This document shows, piece by piece, positions 10,374-23,934 of a stretch of DNA of 64,000 bases. Each line of letters begins with the position of its first letter. The stretch's first letter is position 1. Source of the stretch: Sequoia sempervirens (lineage: Eukaryota; Streptophyta; Pinopsida; Cupressales; Cupressaceae); assembly GCA_007258455.2 (NCBI GenBank), contig VDFB02252616.1:118890552-118954551 (forward strand). Reading direction: 5' to 3'. The position numbers and the translations under genes were made by a program. Under the pieces are notes generated by a model. That model saw nothing but the letters and a program-made list of their open reading frames with translations, was not told where the DNA came from and searched no databases.

Positions 10374-11550
10374 TGTAGTGTCATAAAATTACACCCTAAG
10401 GAAATTTCACACTTACACATTTAGGCCCTCCAGGTATTAATGTCAAAAAACTATACATTGGAATTTAATGATTCTAACTTCATAGGTGACAACAATGAAG
10501 CAAGTTAGCAGCATGAGTGTCTAATTCTTGTGAAGTTTTTTTTGGATACTAGCATGACACGTAGAAATCTCCATGGTGTGCTAGTGTCCCTAAATTTTTT
10601 GAGATTTAAATACGAATATTCCATGTTCCTTGCCTATGGCACATGTCATAGTGGTAAGGATGCATGTAATGGATCCTCCTGCCCATGCAACTTAACAAAA
10701 ATCTATTTTTCACCCTCATTTGCACATGAAGTGCTTCTTGAACAAATTATTTCTCTCACTCTTATAACAAAGTTCTGTCAAAATACTCTCTCAATCAACA
10801 GTCAAGACTCCTCTTTCTCACAAAGCCAAAAAATCTATCAATCCAAGAGGGGAGCCATAGGCTATTGGTAAATATCTCTTGTCATTCTATTTTACATGAT
10901 CTTGTCTAAATGATCTTGATTTTATCTATTTGATTATATTCATGATATGGGTTCTCCTCCTTGTGGGGTTTGTTTCTACAAATCTCTAATATATTTGTGA
11001 TAGGGGTTCTCCTCCTTTGTGGGGTTTGTTTCTATCACATGTCTTTTCTTTATGCATTTTATCTATCTCAATCCTATTTGGTTATTCATAGAGGTGGAAA
11101 CACTGAAATCAGGATTTGACTTAGGAAACCCCCTAAAAAACCCCAACATTTTTCCCATTCTATTTATCTGTAGATGAATAAATTTAACATACTCGATATT
11201 TTAGATTTTGGATTTTTATTGTATGTTTCATCATAGATGACAACATGGTGCACAAATGTCTATGTGGAACATTGGCGTTCGTGGCTGAGAGCTAATCCTC
11301 TTAAAGGTACAATATTTGGTTTTTGTATTTTCTATTTCTATATACTAGAGAATTTAACTCTATCAATTACCCTTGTAATTAAGTGATTTTGATATTCTTA
11401 TTACTTATAACTTAGTGTTAATTTGACTAGATTGTATAAACATTCTTTATTATTCATCCCATCACTTGAGCTATGATCTTTGAGGTAATTGAGGGCTATT
11501 TTCTCCTTAGGACCCTGTTGTCTTGAGGGTAGCAAATCCCCTCCTTTACA
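10374..11550 (+). repeat. 3' LTR of gypsy A
   Basis: It begins TGTAGTGTC after the purine tract and ends CCTTTACA, with TGTA/TACA inverted ends, and is 1177 bp. The last 95 bp match the 5' LTR tail at 1-95. An internal partial duplication with a 55-bp offset (GTTCTCCTCC at 10951 and 11006) contains the repeated TGTGGGGTTTGTTTCTA block. Confidence 0.85.
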
Positions 11551-13050
11551 ATTCCCATCTACCTCTTTGCATGAACTAGGTTACCAAATCAATGATCAAA
11601 TTTCATGTCAAACTTACTTGAAGGGGATTTCATCACCTAAGAATAATTTTCCTTATTAGGGGCATGGATTTAAATTTACTTCAAGTTATAGAAAATAAGG
11701 AACATCATATCTCCATTAATGTGATGGTTATATTTCTAACATGAATGGTTTCTACACAATATCCAAGCTAAAATTTTAGGATATATTTGAGATCTAAGAT
11801 TTCCTTGCACACCTCATCCATTGAAAACTAGTTCCTTCTTGATTCTTGAAGTGATAGGGAAATAAACAAATCTTCATACATGCTAGTTCATTTTACAAAA
11901 ATAAGGTTGGTCATTTCACGTTTCCACATAACTGTAGGCCAAAGGATCTTCTAGGGTTTCAAATCCTAAAAATATGGTCACCATTAGATCAAGAGATGTT
12001 TGTAAATATTAGACAGGTTGATATTGTAAATGATTATTTTATCTATGATTCCATTTGCATTTCTTTTAGAAGTTCTAACTTAGGGTTTCCTCTTGTAGTT
12101 TACTAGTATAAATGTAATAAATATTTAATGAATGAGACAATATTCTAAATTAGTACAAGATTTTGTAAATGATTATTTCTTCATTGAATAGAAATTTTTA
12201 TATTTTGGGATGGATAACTAAGAATGTTCAATTTCTTCATATTGTGATTTATGGTGTATGTGTATACATAGCTCATGCTCCTTTATGATTTTGATCTTTT
12301 GTTCCTCACAATGTGCTTGAACTCTATAGCCTAATGAATAAGAACCAGTCCTAGAAGTAGTGATCCACCATTCACTCTAAATCAACACATATTTCACTTG
12401 CATATTAGGAGTAGGAAGTAGTTCTTATACACCTCATGGTTCAATACTTCAACCAAGGAAAGAATATTCAATGATCCATAACTATTCTTTGGAGAATAAT
12501 TTTATGCATATCCACATCCTATTGTTATGTATCAATGTTCTTATAAAATTAATAAATGATATAATATTAGGTTATTCCTTGGCCTAATAACAAATTTTTG
12601 GTTCAAATCATACACTAGGTACTATTACAATAATTTACCCACTTTTCTATCTTCGATTGCATCTAATTATATTCAAGATACTTCTAGGGATGCCCCTTCA
12701 GTCTAGCTGAGCTTGAAGTCAAAGAAGGTATTATCCACCTTAGTAAATTGATCCAATTTTTCATTTCCTAGTAATAGGTTAGAGGGTTTTTTTTTAAATT
12801 TTGATGTCCTTAGCACTTAGAGAATAATATAGCTTTAGGGTTTTGGAAACCACAATTCTATGCACTAATAGTTTTAACATATAGAACCAAACCTCCCACT
12901 TGGGACCAAGGTGTAGACCTAGAGGTTAAGTCATGACAGAGCCATACCCATAGGTATAGGAGACCCAACAACATTGTATTGAGTTTGAAACTAAGTGAAA
13001 ATTAGTTCTAAGTTCTTGGCAATCTATTCTACTCAATTCTAGTTTTTTTA

Positions 13051-13200
13051 TCTCATATTTCTAGGTGTATCTCTTTAATTTTATCTCATTTTTAGAGTAT
13101 GTTAGCTTGGAAAAAATTATCTCATTTTATCTCATTTCTAATCTTTTGTCTCATATTTTTAGGTGCATCTCTCTAATTTTATCTCATTTTTAGATAATGT
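13051..13200. repeat. Tandem duplication with 98-bp offset
   Basis: A block of about 53 bp starting TCTCATATTT at 13051 recurs at 13149 with a few transitions (for example CTAGGTGTATC against TTAGGTGCATC). Bases between them also contain repeats of TTTTATCTCATTT. Confidence 0.75.
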
Positions 13201-15929
13201 TGACCTGGCATATATTTATTTTATTTTTTTCACCATTTTTTGTTCATCTCTTCAACATGATTCCATTTTAGGAAGTTGTTTTGAACTTTCCCTTCAACTT
13301 TAGGAACATTTTGATATAGATCTAACTACTATCCTAGGACCAAGCTACAACTTCGATTTCAACTACCAATTGCATAGATGTCCTAACCTTAGAATTTGAT
13401 GAAATTTAATATGGTAGCTTCATGAAAAGTCTTATTTATATTGGTTATATATCTCTATAGGTGCATATTTTTTAGTTAGCTTTCCATTTTCCTTATATAT
13501 CCTAGCTTGTGTTTGTGTTCCAAATTTCTCACTATTTACTTTATGTTTGTTGTTTTATTGTCATTCTAATCTGTAGTGGTTGGTGATTAGTGCTAGGCTA
13601 GTTGGAGAGAATCTTAGAATATAATAATTTGTATCTTAATTTTACACACAATCAAACCTTCAAAAAGAACCCTCTTTACCTTCTTAAGTCTCATTTTTAA
13701 TATCTTTCAATTGTATGATTACATCACATGAAATTTTCTCATGTGACACATCATCAACATTTTAATCACATTTTCACATCATGTGGAATTGTGATTGCAC
13801 GTTGCCACAATGTGTGATTCTTTATCACATGGTGGCATCTTGTAGATCCTTATCACATTTCTATATTGCGTGAAGTTTTTTGTCACTTTTTGAACAAGAA
13901 AAATTAATGTATATCCCTTTTATTTTATTTTAAGAGATAATTAAAGAAATTGTGCCTATTTTTATCATTTGGTAGATGCTACTCATTGCATACTATTGTT
14001 TATTTACAAGTTTCAATGAAACATTAATTTTGAAAATAATTTAGTCCAATAATCAATTACTTTATATAGATATTATCATTCTCTAATTGTTTAAATATTT
14101 ACTTTTCATGCAAGTTGATAATATCTATATACCTTGAAATGCATGCTAGATCATGTTAAAATTTGCATGTATATCGAAGTGGGAGAAAATTTAATGCTAA
14201 ATTAATATACCCATGTCATTTACCATTTAATTTTGTTCCCATCTTGATGAGAATTGAACCTTAATTCAATAAAAAATCAACAAATCAAGTTTGTCTCATG
14301 GATAGATACTATCCATATTCATTTCACCCATTTTGCACCTATTTCCATGTATTCACTATCTACTCATCCATATTTCCTTCCCATTAACATATTTCTAAAC
14401 ATTCATTCCCTACCTTGAGATCACTTCTATGTTGCTCAAGGTTGATCCAATTCAATCCTTAGGAGTCAATGGATGATTCTTGAATCTCAAAGCCTCAAAT
14501 TTAAAATCAGACTTTCCACCCCTTTCTACTAGTGTTTGTGAGCCAACCTAACACATATTCTTGTGATATGTTTCTATCTCATGGTATTTAAATATATTTA
14601 ATGTGCACTCAATTTCATATGATTGTTAGAGATCACTTCAATTCTCAAGGAAATTAGTGGAATCAAATTTAATATAATCATCATATAAATCACTTGTATG
14701 TTTCCAAATATTTTATTTGATATCTCATTATCGTTAATTATCTTTGATAAGGGGTTTGACCTAGGAGAATATGTCTACCAAGTCAACAAACTCCTAAATG
14801 ATGTCTCTAAACACTACCTTAATAAATTAATATATCCAAATGTGAAGTCGAGGAATTTAATAGAGATCCATTTTTTCAATTCATTCTCACAAATACAAAT
14901 CAATTATATGCATTGGGTTAGATTCACAACAATCAAGATTGTCTCTATAAGACTCAAATCTCAATTTAGAATTTTTTGGACAATCAAATATTCAAGACTA
15001 GATACATTCATCATATCGAGGCAACTAATTTTCTAGCAATAGAAAAGTGATTTAAAATATTATTAGCACTATTTATCCATCATTGATCCAAGAACTATGT
15101 ACACCTATCCCCTTATTTAATTATCATGTATCTATTTCAATTCAATTATCAATGCCATCTTTATTATCTATATTAATTAATGTAAATAGGATTTCATTCT
15201 CTTCTCAACTATACATTTTATTCAAAGAATTATGTGTATATATGATCAATTTAAAGTAATGTTGGGTTTCCTCAAGTGCCCTTTATGACTTTAAAAATAT
15301 ATATAAAAATAGGGGATAACTTATTTTTAAATATTTATTAAAATTCATTTTAGTTTCTTTTTGGAAAAAAATAAATATTAAGTCTAATTTATGAAGTGTT
15401 GGAGTTTGTTAAATTTATGAAGTAATTGATATTATAGTCCTTATTTCGAATCGTTAAATTTTATATTTTTATTTTTAAAATACAATTTTGACCAAAATTT
15501 TATAATATATATTTAGTATTCAAAATATTTTCATATTAATATTTATTGTTCAATATAATAAAAAATTCTTATATTTTATTATTTTTCAAATTTCCTTTTT
15601 AGAAAATATCTAATTGAGAAGTTTTTTTTAATTGTAACTTTATTCCAACCTTTCATTCCTTATAAAGACATTATTAAAAAACTATTTATTCCATCTGTTA
15701 ACTACTTTCCGTATGTTAAGAGTTTAATTATATAAAATATTTTTAGAGAAGTGTGACGAATAATTCCATCTTCTGTTGACTTCCTAATAATGTGGCTATA
15801 GAAATATTAATTTTATGGTTTCATCTAATAAAAACAAATAATTTCTTCAAACTTGAACGATGTGACTCTAAAATTTATGACCCTACTAATGTATGTATAT
15901 ATAATTTAAAGATCTTTTATAAATATTTA

Positions 15930-18900
15930 GGGTATAATAAAATATGTTATTGAAATTAAAATTTTAAACATGTGATAATTAAAGATTGATAAGCTATATA
16001 ATATATGAAATATTAATTGTTTAGTTTTTGTTGCTGATGTTAAGATGTTCATGTTAATTTGAGTGTGTTATGTATTTGAAAATTAAATTTAGATTTATAA
16101 TATTAGATTTTGGTTAAAGTTTTCATTGTTGATTTTTCTTAATTTGAGTTGGATCTTCTTGTTTGTTTCACAAATTTGAAAGAAGTGAATGACGTGAAAG
16201 GCATAAGACATGTAGATGTAATATGCTTATGTTTAATATTAGTTAATTTTGATGCAACACTTTAGTATAGATTTTGATGTAATATGTTTTTTATACTATT
16301 ATTAGATATGCATGGTGTGTATGGATATTCCTTAGAACTTGTCTTTAAATATGTCATCTTAGTTCTAAAATTTGAATATTTTGATACACTATTCAATTTG
16401 ACACAAATACCATCTTAAAATAAGTAAAAAGTACATTAAAATTTTGAAGAATGTAATGACTTGCATATTTCTATCTAAAAAAAATACTTACTATCCTATA
16501 CATAAATCAAAATAAATCTAAACTACTAAAACTAAAAAAATATATTAATAAATTTTCTTGATTATCAATTTATACACAAAACATATCTAAATAAATAACA
16601 AAATAACATATTTTAAAACAAAATCCAAAATAACATAATTTTTTTTTAAAAGACATAACACAAAATATACACTTTTACCTCTAGAATATAATAATGTTAG
16701 AGAAAACAATAAAATTTCACAATATAATTCATTTAAACTTTTCTAATAAAAAGTGTCAAACAAATATGAAAATTTAATTTGAAGGTAGCCTCTATAAATG
16801 GAATGAATTTCATTTTTATTTTTAAAAAACCTTATCTAACTCTAACCAAATTGTAATAAAAAGTGGGGTAAATTTCATCCATGCCATCATCATATATATA
16901 AATTGTTTGACATAGACATTATATACTATCATATACTAATATCATCTTATAGCTCCAAAACTCTATATTTTAAAATAGAACCTACATCACACACAATTTA
17001 TGATACAAGTGATATCTCTTTGACCTATCATGAATAGTATATTTTCATCTTAGATGCTAGCAATTTAAATGTTAAGAATATTCTTGAAAATTTTAAGATT
17101 TTGGGTAATAATTACATTTCAAATGTTAAAATATATCTTATTAAAAAAATTCAAAATTCTATCCTTTCGTTTGACACAAACTTTAAAAAAATTGAATTAT
17201 ATTTTATAATAAAATGCATAAATATTGGCTGACACAAACTTTAAAAAATTTGAATTATATTTTATAATAAAATGCATAAATATTGGCTTACAATCAAATA
17301 AGAGATGCTTTTTATGCAGTTCACATGGGTGTATAATTCTCTTGGCCCATTGTTAGAACATAATTATAGAACTAATCTTTCATTTCTATCTTGAGTGAGA
17401 ATCTCTATGCACTTATGCCAATTGTAACCCTTAAACGGTAGGCTTGCGAGGAAATTATAGTCAAGAAACCAATTATTACAAATTCATAGAATTTGTAAAT
17501 AATCATATTGGTAAGTAACTATACACATGCAGTGGTTTCTCTTAATATGATTGCCTGTCTTTATTGATATTAGAAAATTATTAAAGAAATCCCAGAAGCA
17601 TGTGTCATGGCATCATTTAAATGAATATTATACAACTAACTCTAACTTAAAATTGCCATTTTTCCTCATAATAATCTCCTCCATTGGTATGGTGGTCATG
17701 TAAGTGGTTGCATACCAATCAGAGGATTGCTATGAAGTTTCAGATATAAAATTTGATATTTTATGTGTTTTCTAAATCACAAAATGTCTTTCAGCATGGT
17801 CCTTATAATCAATTATATTGTGTTGAAATATATATAAAATGTTTTATCAATGATATTTAAAAAAAATTATTATAATATAATATGTTTAGAAATATCATAC
17901 AATTTAGCTCAAAAAAATAATTATATATATTAGAATAGTAAGAATATAAATAAAAGTAATAGAAGAAAGTATAATTAGTAATAAACAACAATCAAATAAT
18001 AAAATAATAGAAAATAAATCATAAACATAACTAAAAAAATTTCATCTTTATTCAATTCGAAACAGATTAATCCACAAATTCGATCATATATTCAATTTTA
18101 ATAATAAACAACAATCAAAATATTAATTGTTAAATGTTTGTTTTTTTAATTTTCTATGTCTCATTTTTTGTGAGACTCCTCTCTTTTACCTCTATGACTA
18201 ATTTGTAATGGGTTTGAACCCTTCCCCCTTTATTTAATCAAAACAATCAAAATATTAAACTATCTAAATAAAAGAATAATAAGAACAAAAACGATATAAA
18301 AAAATTACAAAATAATTCAAAAATTCTAATTTTATTCAACTCAAAAAAATTAATATATAAACCAGACTATATACTCCATTTCTTTTACCACTCTAATTTA
18401 AAATTATAAATTAATTGCTGAATGTCTTTTTAAATCATGAAGCATAATGACAACTCTCAAGCAGCATGACTCCTAAAATTTCATGCACTATGGAGATAAA
18501 TATAAACATTGGACGTAGAATCAAAAGCTTCTAATCTCAATTTCTAATAATAATAACAATTATCATCATTATTGATCCTTCGTGCAAGTGGGAAATTTGA
18601 TTACATCTCTATGTAAAACCAACAAAATGTATATTTAATTTAAATAGAGTTTCGATTGAAGATATAGAATTACTTTATTTGTTTTTAAGTAATATATAAT
18701 AATACAATCATTACCTACATTATAAATTATTTTTTTATGGTAGGGTTAATGATGGTAACTCCAATACATTAAAATATCTAGTCATTGTAGAGATAAAATA
18801 TATTTATGGCATAATTAAATAATATATAATATAGTGTAATAAAATTTTAAATATATAATAGTTGAGATAATTGATAAGTGGTAAAAATTGATGTTGATAT

Positions 18901-19430
18901 GTTTATTGATTTGATTATATAATGCATTCAATGATGAGATAGACTTTTTTTTAATTTTGAAGAATATGTTGTTGGCTTGCTTTTGATATCTATTGATGCA
19001 ACTACATGTGATTCCATCCTACAATGGTGTAATCTTGTCTATCTTATCTTTTGGTGCTCCAAATTCTTAAAACTTATGCACTTGTGAAGATATTTGGTTT
19101 TTGGAATTTGGTGGTGCTAAGAATCACCTTAGAAATCTATTGTAAGAGTGTTGAAGTATGAAACTTCCATAACTATGAGTTATACCTCTTTTTCTTAGTT
19201 TATCAAGATTGAAACACACAAAACTCATAGATGTAGTATGCCTTTGTGTAGTATATGTTAATGCTAGTAGGACTCCTAAATGTAGCTACTTGATAATGAT
19301 ATTAATGTGATCTTTAGGTGATCTAATGATATTTCAATGATATGTGGAAGGATAACTAGTTTCCTAGGGCTTGTATCTAAATATGTCATCCTACATGCTA
19401 AATTTGGGATGCAAGTTGATGAGTAGTTTA
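15930..19430. repeat. Pair of old dispersed repeats (15930-16410 and 18830-19430)
   Basis: Both stretches share, in the same order, fragments such as TAGATGTAATATGC against TAGATGTAGTATGC, and CTTGTCTTTAAATATGTCAT against CTTGTATCTAAATATGTCAT. Identity is low and interrupted by indels, so this may be an old element pair or an old duplication. Confidence 0.35.
17173..17288. repeat. Near-identical 58-bp tandem duplication
   Basis: Copies 17173-17230 and 17231-17288 begin GACACAAACTTTAAAAAA and differ at about one position, so the duplication is recent compared with the decay seen around it. Confidence 0.9.
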
Positions 19431-20133
19431 CACCAGTTCGATACAAGAGTTAGCTTAACATAAGTGAAATCATGCTTGAATTTTGAGTAGATAGTCAAAT
19501 ACATGATTATATCCAAGGGACATAATCACACTTGTAATCTAGTCTAGGATGAAGTAACATGTATGAATAAAAGTGGGTTTGGACTAATGGGGCTAAAAAA
19601 TGAAGGCTGATGAAGTTTATGGATTTTGTTACTTTATGTAAAAACTATATTGAAATGCTCGTACCATGATAGCATATCTTTCGACAAGGTTGAAGGTAAT
19701 GAGTGGGGAAAATGCCAACTTTGTACTTTTCTCATCTCCAGTAACATGTATTATATTATAACGAGTGTTTGATAAGATACATCACATAAAAAAAAAAATA
19801 CTATATATTTATGAAAAATAAAGAGATTACAATAATGATTTACTAGTTACCATGAACAAGTATAATACATACATTCATAATGAACCATATATTTGAGATT
19901 GATAATCCTCCAATTATCTAGACTAATGACAAAACCTTATCATTTGTACACCAATGGTGAACCTAGCAAGGACTTGAAATTAGTGAAATTTACAAGGTTG
20001 AATATAGGTATATGTACAAGTATACTAAGGTCATTTATAATCAAAATAGATCTAAAAAAAACATGGGTTCTTTAATGGTTGATAGTTCATCTTCATTGCT
20101 ACACCTTAAAATTATGAGAATATAAATAATTGT

Positions 20134-20612
20134 TGGTGTAGGTTTTTATTTTCTGTGGGTTAATTTATTTTCCCTTAGTCCTAGGTTTTTTCTACACTTA
20201 ATTAAGCTTGCTTAGGATAATAAAGTGAGATTATTACCAGGAGATAAGTGTGTGGTGTCCCCTTCCTTAAAGGTTGGAACCACTTTCCACTTTTGGTGGC
20301 ATCCTACACTTTTGGTGGTCCATCTCCACTTTTTTTGGTTGATTCCTATTGGTTGGATTTTCCACCTACCTCCTCTCCTAAGTTCTATATAAACTCACTA
20401 CCTAGCTTGTATTTTCATACTCTTGCACCTTCTTGCAATCTTTTGCATTGTATTGTTTCAGCTTGGAAACTCTTAATGTAATATTGTCACATCGAGATTG
20501 CATAATCTCTCAAAGTCTTGGTTTGCATTCTTACATGTTTTTCTAGTTTATGTAACTTTGATTTTCTCTTCAAAAGTTCCTTGGGTTATTCAATCTATTT
20601 TAGATTTCTAAG
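20134..20612 (+). repeat. 5' LTR of element B, with TATA box and primer site
   Basis: The start TGGTGTAGGTTTTTATT matches the 3' copy at 23949. A TATA box (CTATATAAAC, 20385-20394) sits in the expected promoter region. ATAGTATCAGAG at 20613-20624 matches the usual copia primer site complementary to initiator-Met tRNA, with one or two changes, and fixes the right end to within a few bases. Confidence 0.7.
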
Positions 20613-21628
20613 ATAGTATCAGAGATTTTATTTTGAGAAATCTAGGTTCATAGATTCTCGATTGAGAGATTGAGTTTCTTGTAAAGATCTTGTAAATTCC
20701 CATATGCTCTTCTCTTTGGTTTTGAATGATATGGAGAATCGGAAAGTATTTCCAAAGATCTAATAACCTCTTCATATTGCATATGTGTTTTGTGAGATCC
20801 AGGTGATTGTAGTATCTTTGGTTGTATTATAAGCACTATTTACTATTCCAATGTGTCCAGAAGGCTTGAGAAAGTCATATTTGGCTTTTGTTTCATCCAA
20901 ATTGGAGATCATTTGACAAAGTTGTAAACGAGGGTTTGAAGCTCATATTTGGTGAACAAATTTTTATTGAAGCATTTTTGGCCCAAAATACCCTATTCTC
21001 ATATAAAATTTGTCTATTTTAGATTAATTTTATTTTTGGAAAAAATTTCTTTTGCTAGGAGGGTTGTCACTATAAGCTAAATGTAGCCATTTAAAAAAAA
21101 ATCATAACTTCTTAGTGCCACGATGTCTGGTTCTTACAAACAAGATATTTTCGGAAAGCTAGAGATGAGCACTTTCCATCCATAGAGGTATTGAAAGAAA
21201 TTTTTCTATTTTCTACTAGATATTGTAGGATGAAACTGTTTGGTACAAATTTCTTCAAAAGGCCATAACTTTCATCCCGATGCTCTAATTTTTGGAAAAA
21301 ACATAGGCATTGGAAAGGTCCTAGAGAGCACCACACAACCATAAGGCTAATTTTTCTAGATTTTGTCTCAGGTTCATTTTGTATCAAAATTTGTAATTTT
21401 CACTATTTTGAGCCTATTGAACATTGTATCTTGGAAAAGGCTTTGTAAACAAACTAAAATGTAAAGTGACAACCTTATACTATTTGGGGGGTTCTTTCAT
21501 TAAGTGAATTTGGGGGGATTCTTCTTGTGGTTGTGGTTGCATTCCTCTTTATTTGTTTTCTTCCCTTCTTATTTCATCATGAAGCCATCTACAATTCCAC
21601 TTCTAACACTTTACAACTTTCTTAGAAA

Positions 21629-22400
21629 TGGAAATATGAAATGAACAAATTGCTAAGAATTAAGAAGTTCAATAGGATAGTTCATGGGATTGATGGTGAA
21701 CCACAAGATGATGAAGGTAAAAAGAATAAGTGGTTGAATATTTGTGAAGACATCATTGGCTATTTGTGCTTGTATGTCTCTCTTGAGTTGTTTCACATTG
21801 AGCACTTGGAAACACCTATGGCTATGTGGACTACATTGTCAAACTTATTTGGGAAAATAGATGAATTTTTTTGGAGAATGAATTAATCAATCTTAATACA
21901 TGTAACTTTGATAGTTCATATAGGACTTCATCACAAAATTCAAGTCACTAAGAACAAAATTGAAGGATTCTAAAATTGAGAAATTAGATAGACAATTGGT
22001 GTTAAGTGTTATTTCAAAGCTAGGACCTGAATATTCTATGTTTGTGTCTACTTTATATGCTACAAAGAATTCCTTTGGGAGTGAGTTTAAGATGCCTTCA
22101 TTTGAACATTTTTCTATGCAACTCACTAGGGAGAAATATAAGATTATTCAAATGGGTGCTTTGAAGTCTTCAAAACCCCATACCTTGATTGCAAAGGATG
22201 AGAAGTCTTTAAGTGGAAAAGAAAATAAAAATAACAAGCTTAAGAAGAACACACAATCCACGTCCAATTCCACAAAAGAACATAAAATTGCCTCTCCTAC
22301 GGTCGAGAAACATCTAAGAAGGAGAGGCCTACTTGTGCATATTGAAGAAGGATGGACATGAAGAACACTACTGTTATAAGAAGTATATGATGAATTGAAA
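21629..22400 (+). pseudogene. Copia Gag (UBN2-like), frameshifted
   Basis: Gag forms the particle that packages element RNA. The reading frame shows EMNKLLRIKKFNRIVHGIDG, then YLCLYVSLELFHIEHLETP, then a second segment with QLVLSVISKLGPEYSMFVST (21960-22361), the conserved core of plant copia Gag. A stop and frame change at 21883-21960 split the two parts. A Lys-rich linker leads to a zinc-knuckle region near 22330-22385, where a one-base loss puts the last part of the CCHC motif in another frame and removes its second Cys. It is not functional. Confidence 0.75.
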
Positions 22401-22539
22401 CATCAAGTTTCAAAAAGAATTAGATTGATTTTCCTTCTAGAATGTCTAAATCACCTCCTCCTCCTTCAAAATAGTCTAAAAAGGAAAAATATCAAGCTTC
22501 TACATCAGAAAATAAAGGACATGCTCTTTGTGCTTTTTT

Positions 22540-22910
22540 AAGTAATGGATCAGGGATATGGCTTCTATATTCAAGAGCATCTCATCATATGGAATCTTCA
22601 CAATCTATATTTTCTTCTTTTGAGCCTTGTACTATGTCTCCAATTTTGATGGGAAAAAATGCATACATGAGTGTAATTTGGAAGGGGTCTATTAGCTTTG
22701 GGGACAACACTTTCCAAGATGTTTTATGTGTTCCTCATTTGACGAACAATCTTCTTTCCATATATTAGATTACACATGGGCGAGATGAGAGGACTATGGA
22801 GTTCACTCCTAATTTAGTCATCATTAGAGACTTGGAGATTAGAGAGATTATTTCTACTGGGATGGTTGATCATTCATCTCATTTGTATACCTTTGCAAAT
22901 TTTGCTTCTG
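22540..22910 (+). pseudogene. Copia protease-like and pre-integrase region, catalytic Asp lost
   Basis: The segment reads GIWLLYSRASHHMESS where active copia proteases have W-x-x-D-S-G-A/C-S-H-H-M, so the catalytic Asp is Tyr and the Gly is Arg. It continues with ISFGDNTFQDVLCVPHLTNN and a TAG in LLSIY. The following MVDHSSHLYTF resembles the short stretch that precedes the integrase zinc finger, but the zinc finger and the integrase core do not follow. Confidence 0.7.
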
Positions 22911-23690
22911 ATGGTGACATTGTTCCTTTGGCTATTGATCACACTTCTAGTGTGAACCATGATTTAGAGGAGACATTTGGATTTTTAAACTTGGGAGTAC
23001 TCACATCAAATCCAACTCTTGAGCCATGCATTTCATCTCCTCCATCTATTGTTACATTTGTTGATGATTGTGTTGCTACAAATATGGCTTCTTGTGATTC
23101 AATGCAGTAGGATCTTCACTGTCTTTTAGATTTGGCTACTTTTGATGGTTTCTTGACAAGTATTTCAGACTTGTTTTTGGAGTCTCATATTGAAAATTTG
23201 GGAGACATCATTGATTTCATTCATCTTCTCTTTGATGGAGATGACCCTTCTTTAGTTGTTGTGAGGGGACACTTTGACCCTCTTGCTCATTCTCTACATG
23301 ATCATCCTTTGCAATTTGACATGAGTGTGGATTCTTTTGGAAAACATTTTGAGGAGGTTTCTTTGTCTTTAGAGGAGATGTAATTACCTTTGGATTATGT
23401 TCCACATTCATCTCTACTATATTTTGGATTGTCCTCTTCAACAGTGTGGCCTAGAATGCCTGATTGGATCGTGTCAGCTTTCGACATTGACATGGAGACA
23501 CTTGAGCATGCTTCAAAGACATCATACTTCATCTATCTTCCCTCATCTTCTTTTTAGGAATGGGAAGAAATCCTACACACATTCTTGGTTTTGTTTCTTC
23601 CTAAGGGGAGGAACATTGTTTGGTGAGATTGGATCATCTTCAACATTTAATGTTGAGCTTCTACCATTGTAGGAGACTCACCATTGAGGG
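22910..23690 (+). pseudogene. Unrecognised acidic reading frame replacing pol in element B
   Basis: Following the protease-like part, frames 22796-23110 and 23132-23383 read on nearly continuously, separated by one TAG, and a related frame extends towards 23690. The product is rich in Asp, Phe, Leu, Ser and Pro, with segments such as LFDGDDPSLVVVRGHFDPL and SFGKHFEEVSLSLEEM. It has no RT, integrase or RNase H motif, no transmembrane run and no zinc finger. I do not recognise it. Its position after Gag-protease and before the purine tract suggests an element-encoded accessory or spacer domain. Confidence 0.5.
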
Positions 23691-23934
23691 GGGGTTTCCT
23701 TTTCTCTCTGCTTCTTTCTCTTATGGGGGGTATTTTTCCTCACATGGTGTTTTGGTCTTCTCATGTATCATTGAGATCTTTTATGTATTTCATCTCTCTT
23801 TTGGGGAGGTGTTTTGTCCCATTGGGTTTTCTCCTTTTATCCATTTGTGAGATATTTCTTTGTATTTGTACATGGGTACCTAACATAGTCTCATTTGTCA
23901 AAACCTATCATCTTTTCCATCCTCCTAAGTTGTG

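Larger units (their letters stand above)
1..11550 (+). mobile_element. Ty3/gypsy LTR retrotransposon A (5' end outside window)
   Basis: A degraded gypsy element in canonical order: LTR tail, primer site, protease, RT, RNase H, integrase, spacer, polypurine tract, 3' LTR. The first 95 bases align with the last 95 of the LTR at 10374-11550 (about 14 differences by eye), so the window begins inside the 5' LTR. Coding parts carry in-frame stops and small indels, and catalytic residues are lost in protease, RT and integrase, so the element cannot move itself. It was later hit by a solo LTR at 2298-3662. The 5' flank is not visible, so its target duplication cannot be checked. Putting protease before RT and integrase last is the Ty3/gypsy order. 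Confidence 0.85.
11551..20133. other. AT-rich intergenic DNA, no recognisable genes
   Basis: I see no domain, LTR or RNA gene in this 8.6-kb stretch. The only longish frame (14698-15036, +) has no recognisable motif and lies in AT-rich DNA where such frames arise by chance. Small duplications are listed separately. Part of the region (about 15930-16410) resembles 18830-19430 at low identity, so it may hold ancient transposon DNA that is no longer recognisable. Confidence 0.6.

Noticed and set aside
11258..11275. A primer site (TTGGCGTTCGTGGC) that would make 10374-11250 a separate LTR
   Set aside because: Comparison with bases 1-95 shows that the LTR runs on to 11550, so this sequence is inside the LTR.
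14698..15036. 112-codon + strand frame as a gene
   Set aside because: No motif, no neighbouring coding signal, composition like the AT-rich flanks.
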